In this document: one piece after another, positions 8,849-16,640 of the stretch
Layout of the letters: each line of letters opens with the position of its first letter
How positions within the stretch are numbered: the first letter of the stretch is position 1
NCBI RefSeq assembly: GCF_003952945.1
Contig: NZ_QXGK01000001.1
Span: 233,448-297,447, forward strand
Origin: Bifidobacterium samirii
GTDB taxonomy: Bacteria > Actinomycetota > Actinomycetes > Actinomycetales > Bifidobacteriaceae
Length of the DNA stretch: 64,000 bases
Direction: 5' to 3'
Made by a program: the position numbers and the translations under genes
Notes under the pieces: generated by a model
What the model saw: the letters and a program-made list of their open reading frames with translations, nothing else
Database searches by the model: none
What the model was told of the DNA's origin: nothing

Positions 8849-8921
8849 CGCCGGCCGGCGTCCGACATGCGGTCAGCCGGCCGGCATACCCGCCCATCCG
8901 CCCGGCCGGCTGACCGGCCGG
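8849..8921 (+). terminator. GC-rich palindromes between the DUF985 and ABC transporter genes
   Basis: GCCGGCCGGC occurs at 8850 and 8876 as an inverted pair, and CCGGCCGG...CCGGCCGG forms a second hairpin near 8902-8921. There is no clear T run. It is terminator-like and separates the salvage genes from the transporter. Confidence 0.45.
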
Positions 8922-9044
8922 CGCATTATAGTGGTCCCCGTCACGCCGTCACCGGCAACCGGCCCACGCGACCGCGGCGACCCCGCGACGACCATCCGCA
9001 ACGGACCCGACGGGTCCTGGAGACCCCAAGAAGAGAGCGAACCC

Positions 9045-9914
9045 ATGACCTTCACCCGCCGCGCCATCATGCGCACCATCGCCGCCGGCCTGTCCGCCGC
9101 GGCGCTCGTCTTCACCGCCGCCTGCGGCTCCGCCGACAACACGTCCGGCGACGACACCGCCACCGACGCCAACGACATCACCCAGCTGACCGTCACCCCC
9201 GGCACGCTGACCATCGCCACCGGCGACCCGGCGTACGAGCCGTGGGTCATGAACGACGACCCCGAGTCCGGCGAAGGCTACGAGGCCGCCCTCGCCTACG
9301 CCGTGGCCGACAAGCTCGGCTTCGACAAGGACCACGTCACGTGGGTGCGCACCACGTTCGACTCCGCCATCGCGCCCGGCGCCAAGGACTGGGACATGAA
9401 CATCCAGCAGTTCGGCATCACCGACGAACGCCGCAACGCCGTCGACTTCTCCTCCGCCTACTTCAAGGACACCCGCTCCGTCATCGTCAAGAAGGACGGC
9501 AAGTACGCGTCCGCGACCAGCCTCGCCGACCTCAAGGGCGCGGTCATCGGCGCGACCGTCGGCACGCAGGGCTACACGTACGCTAAGGAGATGATCACCG
9601 ACGACGTGCAGACCTTCAACGACGACGCCTCCCTCGCCCAGGCGCTCGACTCCGGCCAGATCGACGCGCTCGTCGCCGACACCACCGTGTGCGTGTACAT
9701 GGTCTCCTCCGAGCAGGTCAAGGACGGCGTGGTCGTCGGCCGCATCGCCGGCTCCGAAGACAAGGACGGCATGGGCATCGTGCTGCCCAAGGACTCCAAG
9801 CTGACCGACGCGACCAGCAAGGCCGTCGACGCGCTCGAAGCCGACGGCACCCTCAAGCAGCTGCAGGACAAGTGGCTGGCCGAATACACCAGCGACCTGA
9901 CCGAACTCAAGTAA
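9045..9914 (+). CDS. Amino-acid ABC transporter substrate-binding lipoprotein
   Basis: The 289-residue protein belongs to the SBP_bac_3 family, which captures polar amino acids outside the membrane. A positively charged N terminus (MTFTRRAIMRT) precedes a hydrophobic stretch and a lipobox ending FTAAC. The mature protein is therefore lipid-anchored at about Cys27. Family features include LTIATGDPAYEPWV, GYEAALAYAVADKLGF, NIQQFGITDERRNAVDFS and VGTQGYTYAKEM, with a C-terminal ...LQDKWLAEYTSDL. The start at 9045 follows an AAGAAGAGAG ribosome site. It leads an SBP-permease-ATPase operon. The ligand cannot be read from the sequence. Confidence 0.92.
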   Translation: MTFTRRAIMRTIAAGLSAAALVFTAACGSADNTSGDDTATDANDITQLTVTPGTLTIATGDPAYEPWVMNDDPESGEGYEAALAYAVADKLGFDKDHVTWVRTTFDSAIAPGAKDWDMNIQQFGITDERRNAVDFSSAYFKDTRSVIVKKDGKYASATSLADLKGAVIGATVGTQGYTYAKEMITDDVQTFNDDASLAQALDSGQIDALVADTTVCVYMVSSEQVKDGVVVGRIAGSEDKDGMGIVLPKDSKLTDATSKAVDALEADGTLKQLQDKWLAEYTSDLTELK

Positions 9915-9930
9915 CCTTCCCCTTTCCCGA

Positions 9931-9960
9931 ACCGGGGCCGGCGTGACGACCGGCCCCGGT
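9931..9960 (+). terminator. Intra-operon hairpin after the substrate-binding gene
   Basis: A perfect 11-bp stem (ACCGGGGCCGG / CCGGCCCCGGT) lies 17 bases after the lipoprotein stop. Its position suggests partial termination or 3' protection, giving more binding protein than permease. A second, looser inverted repeat (GATGGACGGG / CCGTCCCGTCCATC) lies at 9973-10038. Confidence 0.6.
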
Positions 9961-10079
9961 TCCGTCTTCCGGGATGGACGGGGCGTGACGGCGTCGCTTC
10001 GACGCCATCACGCCGATGAGACGCCGTCCCGTCCATCCCGCACCCACCGACCCACCGAATCCACCGCGAAGGGCCCACC

Positions 10080-10955
10080 ATGGTATCCGAATCCACCACC
10101 ACCGCCGACGCGACGCCGCCGGTCAGCGCGGTCGAACAGGACCGCCGCGCCTACCGCCGACGCCAGCAGCTCAAATCGGTCGCCGTCAGCCTCGTCAGCA
10201 CCATCGCGCTCGTCGCGATCGTCGTCATCGGACTCAAGATGTCCCCCGGCTGGCCGCGCGTCAAGCAGACGTTCTTCTCCCCCGAATACTTCGCCAAGGC
10301 CTTCCCCGACCTGCTCAAGGGCCTGTGGCTCAACCTCAAGGTGCTCGCCGTCGCCGTCGTCGGCGTCGCCATCTTCGGCACGCTCATCGCGCTCGTACGC
10401 ACCAGCCGCAACCCCGTCATGTTCCCGCTCCGGGCGCTCGCCGCACTGTACACGACCGTCATGCGCGGCATCCCGATGATCGTGCTGCTCTACCTGATCG
10501 GCTTCGGCATCCCCGGACTGGGCCTGTTCGGCCGCATCGACCCGGCGATCCTCGGCACGATCGCCGTGGTCATGGGCTACAGCGCGTACGTGGCCGAGGT
10601 GCTGCGCGCCGGCTTCAACGACGTGCACCCCTCCCAGCGCGCCTCCGCCCGCTCCCTGGGCCTGACCGCCGGGCAGACCACGTGGATGGTCGTCATCCCG
10701 CAGGCGCTGCGCAAGGTCGCGCCCGCCCTGATGAACGACTTCATCTCCATGCAGAAGGACGTGGGCCTCATCTCGGTGCTGGGCGCGGTCGACGCGGTGC
10801 GCGCCGCCCAGATCGAGGTGGCCAGCTCCTACAACTTCACCCCGTACGTGGCCGCCAGCCTGCTGTTCATCCTGATGAGCGTCCCGTTCATCCTGCTGAA
10901 CGACTGGTATTCGGAGCGGCTGCGCAAGCGCGAACTGAGCGGAGGCACGGTATGA
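10080..10955 (+). CDS. Amino-acid ABC transporter permease
   Basis: The 291-residue protein is a HisM/GlnP-type permease. A charged cytoplasmic N terminus of about 35 residues is followed by about five membrane helices. The conserved EAA loop reads YVAEVLRAGFNDVHPSQRAS...LGLTAGQTTWMVVIPQALR and contacts the ATPase. It forms the channel for the substrate delivered by the lipoprotein encoded upstream. The 165-base gap to that gene holds a hairpin. The end overlaps the ATPase gene start by four bases. Confidence 0.92.
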   Translation: MVSESTTTADATPPVSAVEQDRRAYRRRQQLKSVAVSLVSTIALVAIVVIGLKMSPGWPRVKQTFFSPEYFAKAFPDLLKGLWLNLKVLAVAVVGVAIFGTLIALVRTSRNPVMFPLRALAALYTTVMRGIPMIVLLYLIGFGIPGLGLFGRIDPAILGTIAVVMGYSAYVAEVLRAGFNDVHPSQRASARSLGLTAGQTTWMVVIPQALRKVAPALMNDFISMQKDVGLISVLGAVDAVRAAQIEVASSYNFTPYVAASLLFILMSVPFILLNDWYSERLRKRELSGGTV

Positions 10956-11785
10956 GCGGCATCATCGACGACAAGACCACCAACGGCGCGGCGGCGACCA
11001 CGGCGCCTACCGGAACGTCCGACCCCACGGCGCGGCTCGTGGTCGACAATCCCGCGCCGGTGCTCCGGCTCGACGGCGTGCGCAAGTCGTTCGGCTCGAC
11101 GCAGGTGCTGCGCGGCATCTCCTTCGAGGTGGCGCGCCACGAGGTCGTGGCCCTGCTCGGCCCGTCCGGTTCTGGCAAATCGACGCTGATGAAGTGCGTC
11201 AACCTGCTCGAACGCGTCGACGACGGCCAGATCTGGCTGGGCGACACCGACATCACCGACCCGCGCGAAAATCAGGACCGCATCCGCGCGCGCATCGGCG
11301 TCGTCTTCCAGCAGTTCAACCTGTTCCCGCACATGACGGTGCTGCGCAACGTCACCCTCGCCGCGATCAAGGTGCATCACTGGCAGCGCGACCGCGCCGA
11401 GGCGCGTGCGCTGGAACTGCTCGACCGCATCGGCATGCGCGCCAAGGCCAACGCCTACCCGGACCAGCTGTCGGGCGGCCAGCAGCAGCGCGTCGCGATC
11501 GCCCGCGCGCTCATGACCGATCCGGAGCTGCTGCTGCTCGACGAGATCACGTCCGCGCTCGACCCGATGCTCGTGGGCGAGGTGCTCAACATGGTCACCG
11601 AACTCAAGGCGCAGGGCACGACGATCCTCATGGCCACGCACGAGATGAGCTTCGCGCACGAGGCCGCCGACCGGATCGTGCTCATGCGCGGCGGCGTCAT
11701 CGCCGAGAACGGCACGCCGCAGCAGGTCATGGACGAGTCCGACGACCCCGCCACGCGCGAGTTCTTCGCCCACTTCCGTCACTGA
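10952..11785 (+). CDS. Amino-acid ABC transporter ATP-binding protein
   Basis: The 277-residue GlnQ/HisP-type ATPase energises import. An extra N-terminal stretch of about 45 residues precedes the usual start of the domain (VLRLDGVRKSFGSTQVLRGI). Motifs are Walker A GPSGSGKST, Q-loop VVFQQFNLFPHMTV, signature LSGGQQQRVAIARAL, Walker B LLLLDEITSALDP and switch His in MATHEMSFA. The ATG overlaps the permease stop (ATGA), implying coupled translation. Repeat array B follows immediately. Confidence 0.94.
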   Translation: MSGIIDDKTTNGAAATTAPTGTSDPTARLVVDNPAPVLRLDGVRKSFGSTQVLRGISFEVARHEVVALLGPSGSGKSTLMKCVNLLERVDDGQIWLGDTDITDPRENQDRIRARIGVVFQQFNLFPHMTVLRNVTLAAIKVHHWQRDRAEARALELLDRIGMRAKANAYPDQLSGGQQQRVAIARALMTDPELLLLDEITSALDPMLVGEVLNMVTELKAQGTTILMATHEMSFAHEAADRIVLMRGGVIAENGTPQQVMDESDDPATREFFAHFRH

Positions 11786-11804
11786 GGGCGACTCAGCCCC
11801 ACCA

Positions 11805-12190
11805 GTGTGCGGATTGCGACGCAACAGGGCCTGTTTGCGTCGCAATCCGCACACGATTCCCGGTCTATATACGAATGGCGACGCAACACACTCCTGTTGC
11901 GTCGCCGTTCGTATATGATTCCCGTTCCGATAACAGGTTGCGACGCCAAACAGCCCTATTTGCGTCGCAATCTGCATATGTTCCCGTTCCGTGAACGAAC
12001 GACGACGCGCCCCGTTGCGTCGCCGTTTGTATGTGATGACGTCCCGATATGCGAATCCCGTCGCAGGCAGGTCTGTCTGCGACGGGATTCGTTCACGATC
12101 CTGACTTTCTATGCGGATTGCGACGCAACACGGTCCGTTTGCGTCGCAATCCGCATATGATTCGGTCCGATTGCACGGATTGCGTCACGA
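11805..12190. repeat. 62-bp hairpin-repeat array B (6 units)
   Basis: Six hairpins lie head to tail. The core GCGACGC (or variant) begins at 11816, 11878, 11940 and 12002, exactly 62 bp apart, with two further units near 12060 and 12120. Unit 1 (11805-11854) has perfect 20-bp arms, and the last unit (from 12114) has perfect 18-bp arms. The fifth unit has a different arm core (CGAATCCCGTCGCAG) that is still perfectly paired over 15 bp. Linkers share a GATTCCCGTTCCG-like sequence. The array sits between the convergent ABC-transporter and ribF genes. Confidence 0.9.
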
Positions 12191-12206
12191 CCTCACCGTG
12201 ATCGCG

Positions 12207-13445
12207 TCACGCGGTGAGGCGGCGCGTCTCCTCCACGTTGCGTGCCAGCTCGTCCTTGAGCGCGTCGACGCCGTCGAAGCGCACCTGCGGACGCAGGAAT
12301 CCGGCGAATTCGACGCGCACGCGGTGGCCGTACAGTTCCAGCCAGTCGTCGGCGATAGCGTACGCCTCGACGACGCGGTCGGCCAGTCCGGTCTCCTCGT
12401 TGAATGTCGGCTTCGTGCCGATCGAGATCGCGGCGGGCCAGCGGTGCGGCGAATCGGCGGCCAGACGCGCCGCGATGTCGTCATCGGCAACGTCGGCGGA
12501 GACGACGTCGGCGGAAGCCGCGTCGGCAGCCGTATCATCGGCAGCAACATCGCCCAAACCCATGTCGACGAGCCAGCCGGCGTACACGCCGTCGACCGGC
12601 AGGTAGCCGTCGGCGCCGGCCGCGTCGATGTTGGCGGTCGGGAAGCCGATCGTGCGGCCGCGCTCCTCGCCGTGCACGACGGTGCCTTCGATCGCGTGCG
12701 CGTGGCCGAGCACGTCGTTGGCGGCGATGATGCGCCCCTGCGACAGCAGGTAGCGCACGTTGGTGGAGCTCCAGACGCGGTGGAGCAGCGCCTGGCGCTT
12801 CTTGCTCCACGCGCGCAGTTCGGCCTTGGTCATGCCGGCGGTCGGGTCGGCCGGTTCGCCGGGCTCGCTGGGGGCCTGCGGCTGCGCGTTGAAGGGGATG
12901 CGCACGGTGCCGGGGCCGCGGTCGTCGACCACGTCGAGTTCGAACACGCCGGTCGCGGCGGCGAGCGTGGCGATGGCCTTCACGTCGCCGGCGCGGTCCT
13001 TGCCCATCGCCGCGTCGGAGCCGAGCACGAGCGTGCGCATGCCGAGCTTGCCGACCAGCTGGCCGAGGAAGAAGCGGAACGATTTGCCGGCGAACGCCAT
13101 CGTGTAGTGCACGAGCATCACGTGGTCGACGCCGAGGTCGCGCATGCGGCGCAGGCGATCGTCGACGCCGCTGACGGCCTGCGGGTCGTGCATGCCGGCG
13201 GGCATGTCGGCGCCGTCGTGGGCGGCGGCGTAGCGGTGGGCGGCGGCCGGGCGCGGGTCGAACAGCACGACCACGGAGAACGCGTCGTGCCGCTTGGCCA
13301 GTTCGACGACGCGGCCGATCACCGCCTGATGGCCCTGATGCATGCCGTCGAACGCGCCGACGGTGACGACGGCCTTGCGGTCGTCGCTCAGCGTCGGCCA
13401 TGCGACCAGACCGGTGGAATCGGGAGTGAGTCGGGTGATGTTCAT
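12207..13445 (-). CDS. ribF: Bifunctional riboflavin kinase / FAD synthetase
   Basis: RibF phosphorylates riboflavin to FMN and adenylates FMN to FAD in the cytoplasm. The 412-residue protein is longer than the usual 310-350. The N-terminal nucleotidyltransferase domain shows VTVGAFDGMHQGHQAV. The C-terminal kinase domain shows GRTIGFPTANI, LPVDGVYAGW, SIGTKPTF and a final FLRPQVRFDGVDALK. Extra length comes from an Asp/Ala-rich insert inside the kinase domain, between the YAGWLVDMG segment and AISIGTKPTF, and from a PSEPGEPADPT insert between domains. It is the last gene of the nusA-infB-rbfA-truB-ribF set on this strand, but an unrelated lipoprotein gene separates it from truB. Confidence 0.94.
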   Translation of the reverse strand: MNITRLTPDSTGLVAWPTLSDDRKAVVTVGAFDGMHQGHQAVIGRVVELAKRHDAFSVVVLFDPRPAAAHRYAAAHDGADMPAGMHDPQAVSGVDDRLRRMRDLGVDHVMLVHYTMAFAGKSFRFFLGQLVGKLGMRTLVLGSDAAMGKDRAGDVKAIATLAAATGVFELDVVDDRGPGTVRIPFNAQPQAPSEPGEPADPTAGMTKAELRAWSKKRQALLHRVWSSTNVRYLLSQGRIIAANDVLGHAHAIEGTVVHGEERGRTIGFPTANIDAAGADGYLPVDGVYAGWLVDMGLGDVAADDTAADAASADVVSADVADDDIAARLAADSPHRWPAAISIGTKPTFNEETGLADRVVEAYAIADDWLELYGHRVRVEFAGFLRPQVRFDGVDALKDELARNVEETRRLTA

Positions 13446-13587
13446 GCTGTCCTCAAGTCCAATGCTCTACGATGCGAAATACCGCCCCAACTCTAGCAGT
13501 AGGCCTCGCACCATGCCGCGGGTACCGGGACGGAACCGAAAACGACTCCGCCCCCACTGTGCCGTTATGCCTTGCACGGGCCAGAGG

Positions 13588-14295
13588 TCAATCCTCGCTG
13601 CCCCATGGAAACGTGAAGTCGGTGTCATTGGCAGCCAGACATCCCCGCACCTCGGCCGAGTTCAGATCAAGAATCATGTCCGGCGCAGGAGCGTTATGAT
13701 TCCACAGGTCTCGTTCCTCCCGGTATTGCGCGATGGTGTACGACTGAGGAACCAACTCGGCGCGTCTCAGACAGTCAACGGCCCCCTCGGAACGGTCGGC
13801 ATACAGATTGGGATTACCGGCCTGTGCTTGATAGAACTCCTGAATGGCAATGAGATGAGCCGTCTTGCAAACGCTGCTGGCTTCCAATAATCGTTCCCCA
13901 TACGCTATGTCACCGTTGTATTCCGGCGGCGCGGTAATGCTACCCCCTTGGTACAGACCGTTCTCCAGCATGTAATAATCCGGCCGGGGATATCCGCTGT
14001 CAACAACGCACGAGGAGAAATCAGACCATGCTGCGGCATAGTCAGCGGCACTGATCTCACCGGTCCGGGCTGCCTGCTCAAGCACCTCATACTGGGCCGG
14101 CGCCAGAACATCACCGTCTCGTTCCAACAACTGCTCGGCATACGCGGTAAACGACGACGCCAATCGTTCACCAGTCCCGTCCGGAACCGCCGTATCCTCC
14201 GTCTGCCCGCCACAAGCGGCCAGCATCATCACGCACGCCAATACGCCACAAGCCGCTGCAACGCAGCGTCGTCGAGTGACTCCCATAGTCCGCAT
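13588..14295 (-). CDS. Lipoprotein of unknown function with a homopolymer promoter
   Basis: The 235-residue protein has a basic N terminus, a hydrophobic helix and a lipobox LMLAACGG, so it should be a lipid-anchored exported protein. The mature part is acidic with several Cys, Tyr and Trp residues and no motif I recognise. Codon and base composition is less GC-rich than its neighbours, which suggests acquisition. It lies between truB and ribF, genes usually found close together. The start at 14295 follows GGAGGG with 8-base spacing. Upstream is a hairpin and a promoter with a G8/C8 tract in its spacer. Confidence 0.75.
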   Translation of the reverse strand: MRTMGVTRRRCVAAACGVLACVMMLAACGGQTEDTAVPDGTGERLASSFTAYAEQLLERDGDVLAPAQYEVLEQAARTGEISAADYAAAWSDFSSCVVDSGYPRPDYYMLENGLYQGGSITAPPEYNGDIAYGERLLEASSVCKTAHLIAIQEFYQAQAGNPNLYADRSEGAVDCLRRAELVPQSYTIAQYREERDLWNHNAPAPDMILDLNSAEVRGCLAANDTDFTFPWGSED

Positions 14296-14309
14296 CCTGT
14301 CATCCCTCC

Positions 14310-14345
14310 GTGATGGGCGTCATCATCGTCAATGACGCCCATCAC
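14310..14345 (-). other. Leader hairpin next to the lipoprotein ribosome site
   Basis: A perfect 14-bp stem (GTGATGGGCGTCAT / ATGACGCCCATCAC) with an 8-nt loop ends directly before the GGAGGG ribosome site of the lipoprotein gene. It could end truB readthrough or affect translation of the lipoprotein. Confidence 0.6.
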
Positions 14346-14428
14346 GGCACGCCGGTAGCACTTGCATGAACCTCAGGCCAGATATCCCCAAAAAATCGAA
14401 ATACTGTATGCACCTTTGCCATAGCAAC

Positions 14429-14459
14429 AGTATAGCTAGTCGGGGGGGGCTCAAGTCAA
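14429..14459 (-). promoter_or_regulatory. Candidate promoter with G8/C8 tract in the spacer
   Basis: On the minus strand, TTGACT (14454-14459) and TATACT (14429-14434) are separated by 19 bases that include eight consecutive C (G at 14442-14449 on the plus strand). Both hexamers are close to consensus. The spacer is two bases longer than the optimal 17, and its length could change by slippage in the homopolymer. Confidence 0.55.
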
Positions 14460-14613
14460 GATAAGGAGTGTTAATCATAGCGTTTTGACCCGCCTGTGAG
14501 ATGAAGGCCGGCAACAGTTTCTCAACGCGATGAGGTCCATCAGGGCAGATTGGCGGCTCTGCAAACACCTATCTGGATGATGAGGGGGCTGAAATGCGAC
14601 CGTATCGTGCGGT

Positions 14614-15831
14614 TCAGTGCGCGGCGAACACGGCGACGGGCTTGGCCTCGCCGCGGCGCGCGCGTTCGACGATGGCGACCACGTCGGCGGGCGTGCCGTC
14701 GTGCGCGGGCACGATCGCCGCGGTCGGGCCGTGCACGTCGGCGGCGATGCGGCGGCCGAAGCGCAGGTCGACGGCGGCGGCCGCGTCGATCTCGACGACC
14801 GGCATCGCGGTGCGCACGGCCGCATCCATCGGCAGGATCGCGGCGGCGAGCGTCTCACCGCGGTCGATGACGGCCCGGTTGCGGGTCACGGTCTCACCGT
14901 CGCGGTTGACGAACGTCTTGGATTCGGCGCGCGCAGTGACGACGTTCGGCGCGTCCACGGCGAAGCGGCCGACGCGCGTGCGGCGCAGGCGGGTCAAGTG
15001 GCCGCCGACGCCGAGCATCGCGCCTAGGTCGCGGGCGAGCGCGCGGATGTACGTGCCGGCCGAGCAGGTGACACGCACGTCGAGGTCGATGACGGGGATG
15101 AGCACGGCGTCCGCCGCGCTCGCGGAGTCGAGCAGCGGTCCGCCGGCGGCGTCGGCCTCGGTCCGGCCAAGACGCATGCCGAGCACGGCGAATTCGCCGA
15201 TGGTGACGGGCCGGGCGGCGAGCGTCACGTCCTTGCCTTCGCGCGCCAGATCGTACGCGCGGCGGCCGTCGATCTTGATCGCGGAGAACGCGTTCGGCAC
15301 CTGTTCGATGCGGCCGGTCAGACGCTCGCCGATGACGCGCTCGATCCGCGCACGGAGGGCGGTGGAGACATCGGCATCGCCGGCGCCAATCCCGTCGGCA
15401 GGGGTATCGCCGCCGCTCTCGCGGCCGCCGACGATGCGCATCCAATCATCGCGGAACGTCGGATCGGCGGCGCCGGCGTCGATGCGCAGCGACGCGGCGA
15501 CGGCGGCCGGATCGACCGGCGTGCCGTCGGCGTCGTCGGTGTCGGTCGCCTGACCGAGCCGAATCGTCGCCTCGTACGTCTTGTCGTGGTCGACGATGAT
15601 GTTGAGCAGGCGGGTCGCGTCGCCGAAGCCGACGACGAGCACGCCGGTGGCCATCGGGTCGAGCGTGCCCGCGTGGCCGACCTTGCGCGTGTGCACCGCG
15701 CCGCGGGCGGCCGCGACCACGTCATGGCTGGTCACGCCCTGCGGCTTGTCGACGACCAGCACGCCCGACGCGGGCATGGCCGGTTCGGCCGTGGTCGTGT
15801 GCGGCTGCGGCTGCGATTGCTGCTGTTCCAT
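14614..15831 (-). CDS. truB: tRNA pseudouridine(55) synthase
   Basis: TruB makes pseudouridine 55 in the T-loop of tRNAs. The 405-residue protein has the catalytic Asp58 in GHAGTLDPMATGVLVV and the family start GVLVVDKPQGVTSHDVV. Other signatures are RLLNIIVDHDKTYEAT, QVPNAFSAIKIDGRRAYDLAREG and VTCSAGTYIRALARDLG. It is longer than typical (about 300) because of an insert near residues 110-160 and a long C-terminal PUA-like part. It follows rbfA on the same strand, separated by about 100 bases that contain a hairpin. Confidence 0.95.
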   Translation of the reverse strand: MEQQQSQPQPHTTTAEPAMPASGVLVVDKPQGVTSHDVVAAARGAVHTRKVGHAGTLDPMATGVLVVGFGDATRLLNIIVDHDKTYEATIRLGQATDTDDADGTPVDPAAVAASLRIDAGAADPTFRDDWMRIVGGRESGGDTPADGIGAGDADVSTALRARIERVIGERLTGRIEQVPNAFSAIKIDGRRAYDLAREGKDVTLAARPVTIGEFAVLGMRLGRTEADAAGGPLLDSASAADAVLIPVIDLDVRVTCSAGTYIRALARDLGAMLGVGGHLTRLRRTRVGRFAVDAPNVVTARAESKTFVNRDGETVTRNRAVIDRGETLAAAILPMDAAVRTAMPVVEIDAAAAVDLRFGRRIAADVHGPTAAIVPAHDGTPADVVAIVERARRGEAKPVAVFAAH

Positions 15832-15878
15832 CGTCTCCCCTTCTTGTGCGCCGGCACCGGATTGCGGCGCCGGCGCGA

Positions 15879-15900
15879 GGCACCGGGGATCTCCGGTGCC
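15879..15900 (-). terminator. Hairpin between rbfA and truB
   Basis: An 8-bp stem (GGCACCGG / CCGGTGCC) with a 6-nt loop lies in the rbfA-truB gap, with a nearby partially matching copy at 15851. There is no T run, so it is probably an attenuator or processing structure. Confidence 0.4.
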
Positions 15901-15929
15901 GGTGTGCGGTGATGCCGTCGCGGTGCGGC

Positions 15930-16541
15930 TCAGGCCTCGGCGGACTCGTCCGACTCGGCATCCGACTCGGCATCCGACTCGCCGTCGGAATCGTCGCCGT
16001 CGAGGGATTCGACCGTCACGGCGTCGTCCTCGTCGTACTCGTCGGCGTCGTCATACTCCTCGTCGTACTCATCCTCGTACTCCTCGTCCGACTCGTCGTC
16101 GTGGCGGTCCTCGGGATGCTTGTACGGGTCGGCGTCGCCGGCGTACTGGGCGGTCTCACGGGCCTTGGCGAGCTGCTCGTCGCGCTTGCGGGCCATCGCG
16201 AGGATGTCCTCGATGCTGCTGGCCTCGGCCGGCACCTCGTCGTAGACGAACTGGAGCTGCGGGGTCAGGCGCAGGCCGGCCTTGACGCCGACGAGCGCGC
16301 GCAGACGGCCCTTGGCCTGGTCGAGGGCCTGCTTGGCGCGCTTGCGTTCGCCCTGCTCCTTGCCTTCGTGACCGAGCTGGGTCCAGTACACCTTGGCGAG
16401 CTGGAGGTCGTTGGTGACGCGCACTTCGGTGATGGTCACGTTCTGCAGACGCTTGTCGTGCAGCTGCGCCTCCATCGACGAGGCGATGACGCGCTGGATG
16501 AGCGCGGCGATGCGGGCCGCGCGCGGATTGGTTCCTGCCAT
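15930..16541 (-). CDS. rbfA: 30S ribosome-binding factor RbfA with acidic tail
   Basis: RbfA helps mature 16S rRNA and is needed for 30S assembly. The KH-like domain covers residues 1-120 (NPRAARIAALIQRVIASS..., VTITEVRVTNDLQLAKVYW, LRLTPQLQFVYDE). The 203-residue protein exceeds the usual 120-135 because of a strongly acidic tail rich in Asp, Glu and Tyr, ending in repeats of the type DAESD. The tail looks disordered. It follows infB after a 100-base gap with a strong hairpin and precedes truB. Confidence 0.94.
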   Translation of the reverse strand: MAGTNPRAARIAALIQRVIASSMEAQLHDKRLQNVTITEVRVTNDLQLAKVYWTQLGHEGKEQGERKRAKQALDQAKGRLRALVGVKAGLRLTPQLQFVYDEVPAEASSIEDILAMARKRDEQLAKARETAQYAGDADPYKHPEDRHDDESDEEYEDEYDEEYDDADEYDEDDAVTVESLDGDDSDGESDAESDAESDESAEA

Positions 16542-16562
16542 GGGAAAACGTTCCTTTCATAG

Positions 16563-16600
16563 GGAAGGCCCCCTCGGCTGAGGGGCTGAGGGGGCCTTCC
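16563..16600 (-). terminator. Hairpin between infB and rbfA
   Basis: A perfect 13-bp stem (GGAAGGCCCCCTC / GAGGGGGCCTTCC) lies 40 bases after the infB stop. The following sequence is not T-rich, so partial termination between infB and rbfA is likely. Confidence 0.6.
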
Positions 16601-16640
16601 GATCGGGCGCACGCTAGGCGCGCACCCGAAATGTCTTCGA

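Larger units (their letters stand above)
14296..14613. other. Intergenic region between the lipoprotein gene and truB
   Basis: The region is AT-richer than its surroundings. It holds the lipoprotein leader hairpin and homopolymer promoter listed separately. No open frame with a plausible product was found, and no clear T-tailed truB terminator. Confidence 0.5.

Noticed and set aside
11805-12190. CRISPR-like array
   Set aside because: The regular spacing suggested it, but units are palindromes that vary in sequence, linkers are similar rather than unique, and no cas gene is present.
13446-13587. FMN riboswitch before ribF
   Set aside because: The leader is too short and has none of the conserved FMN-element sequence blocks.
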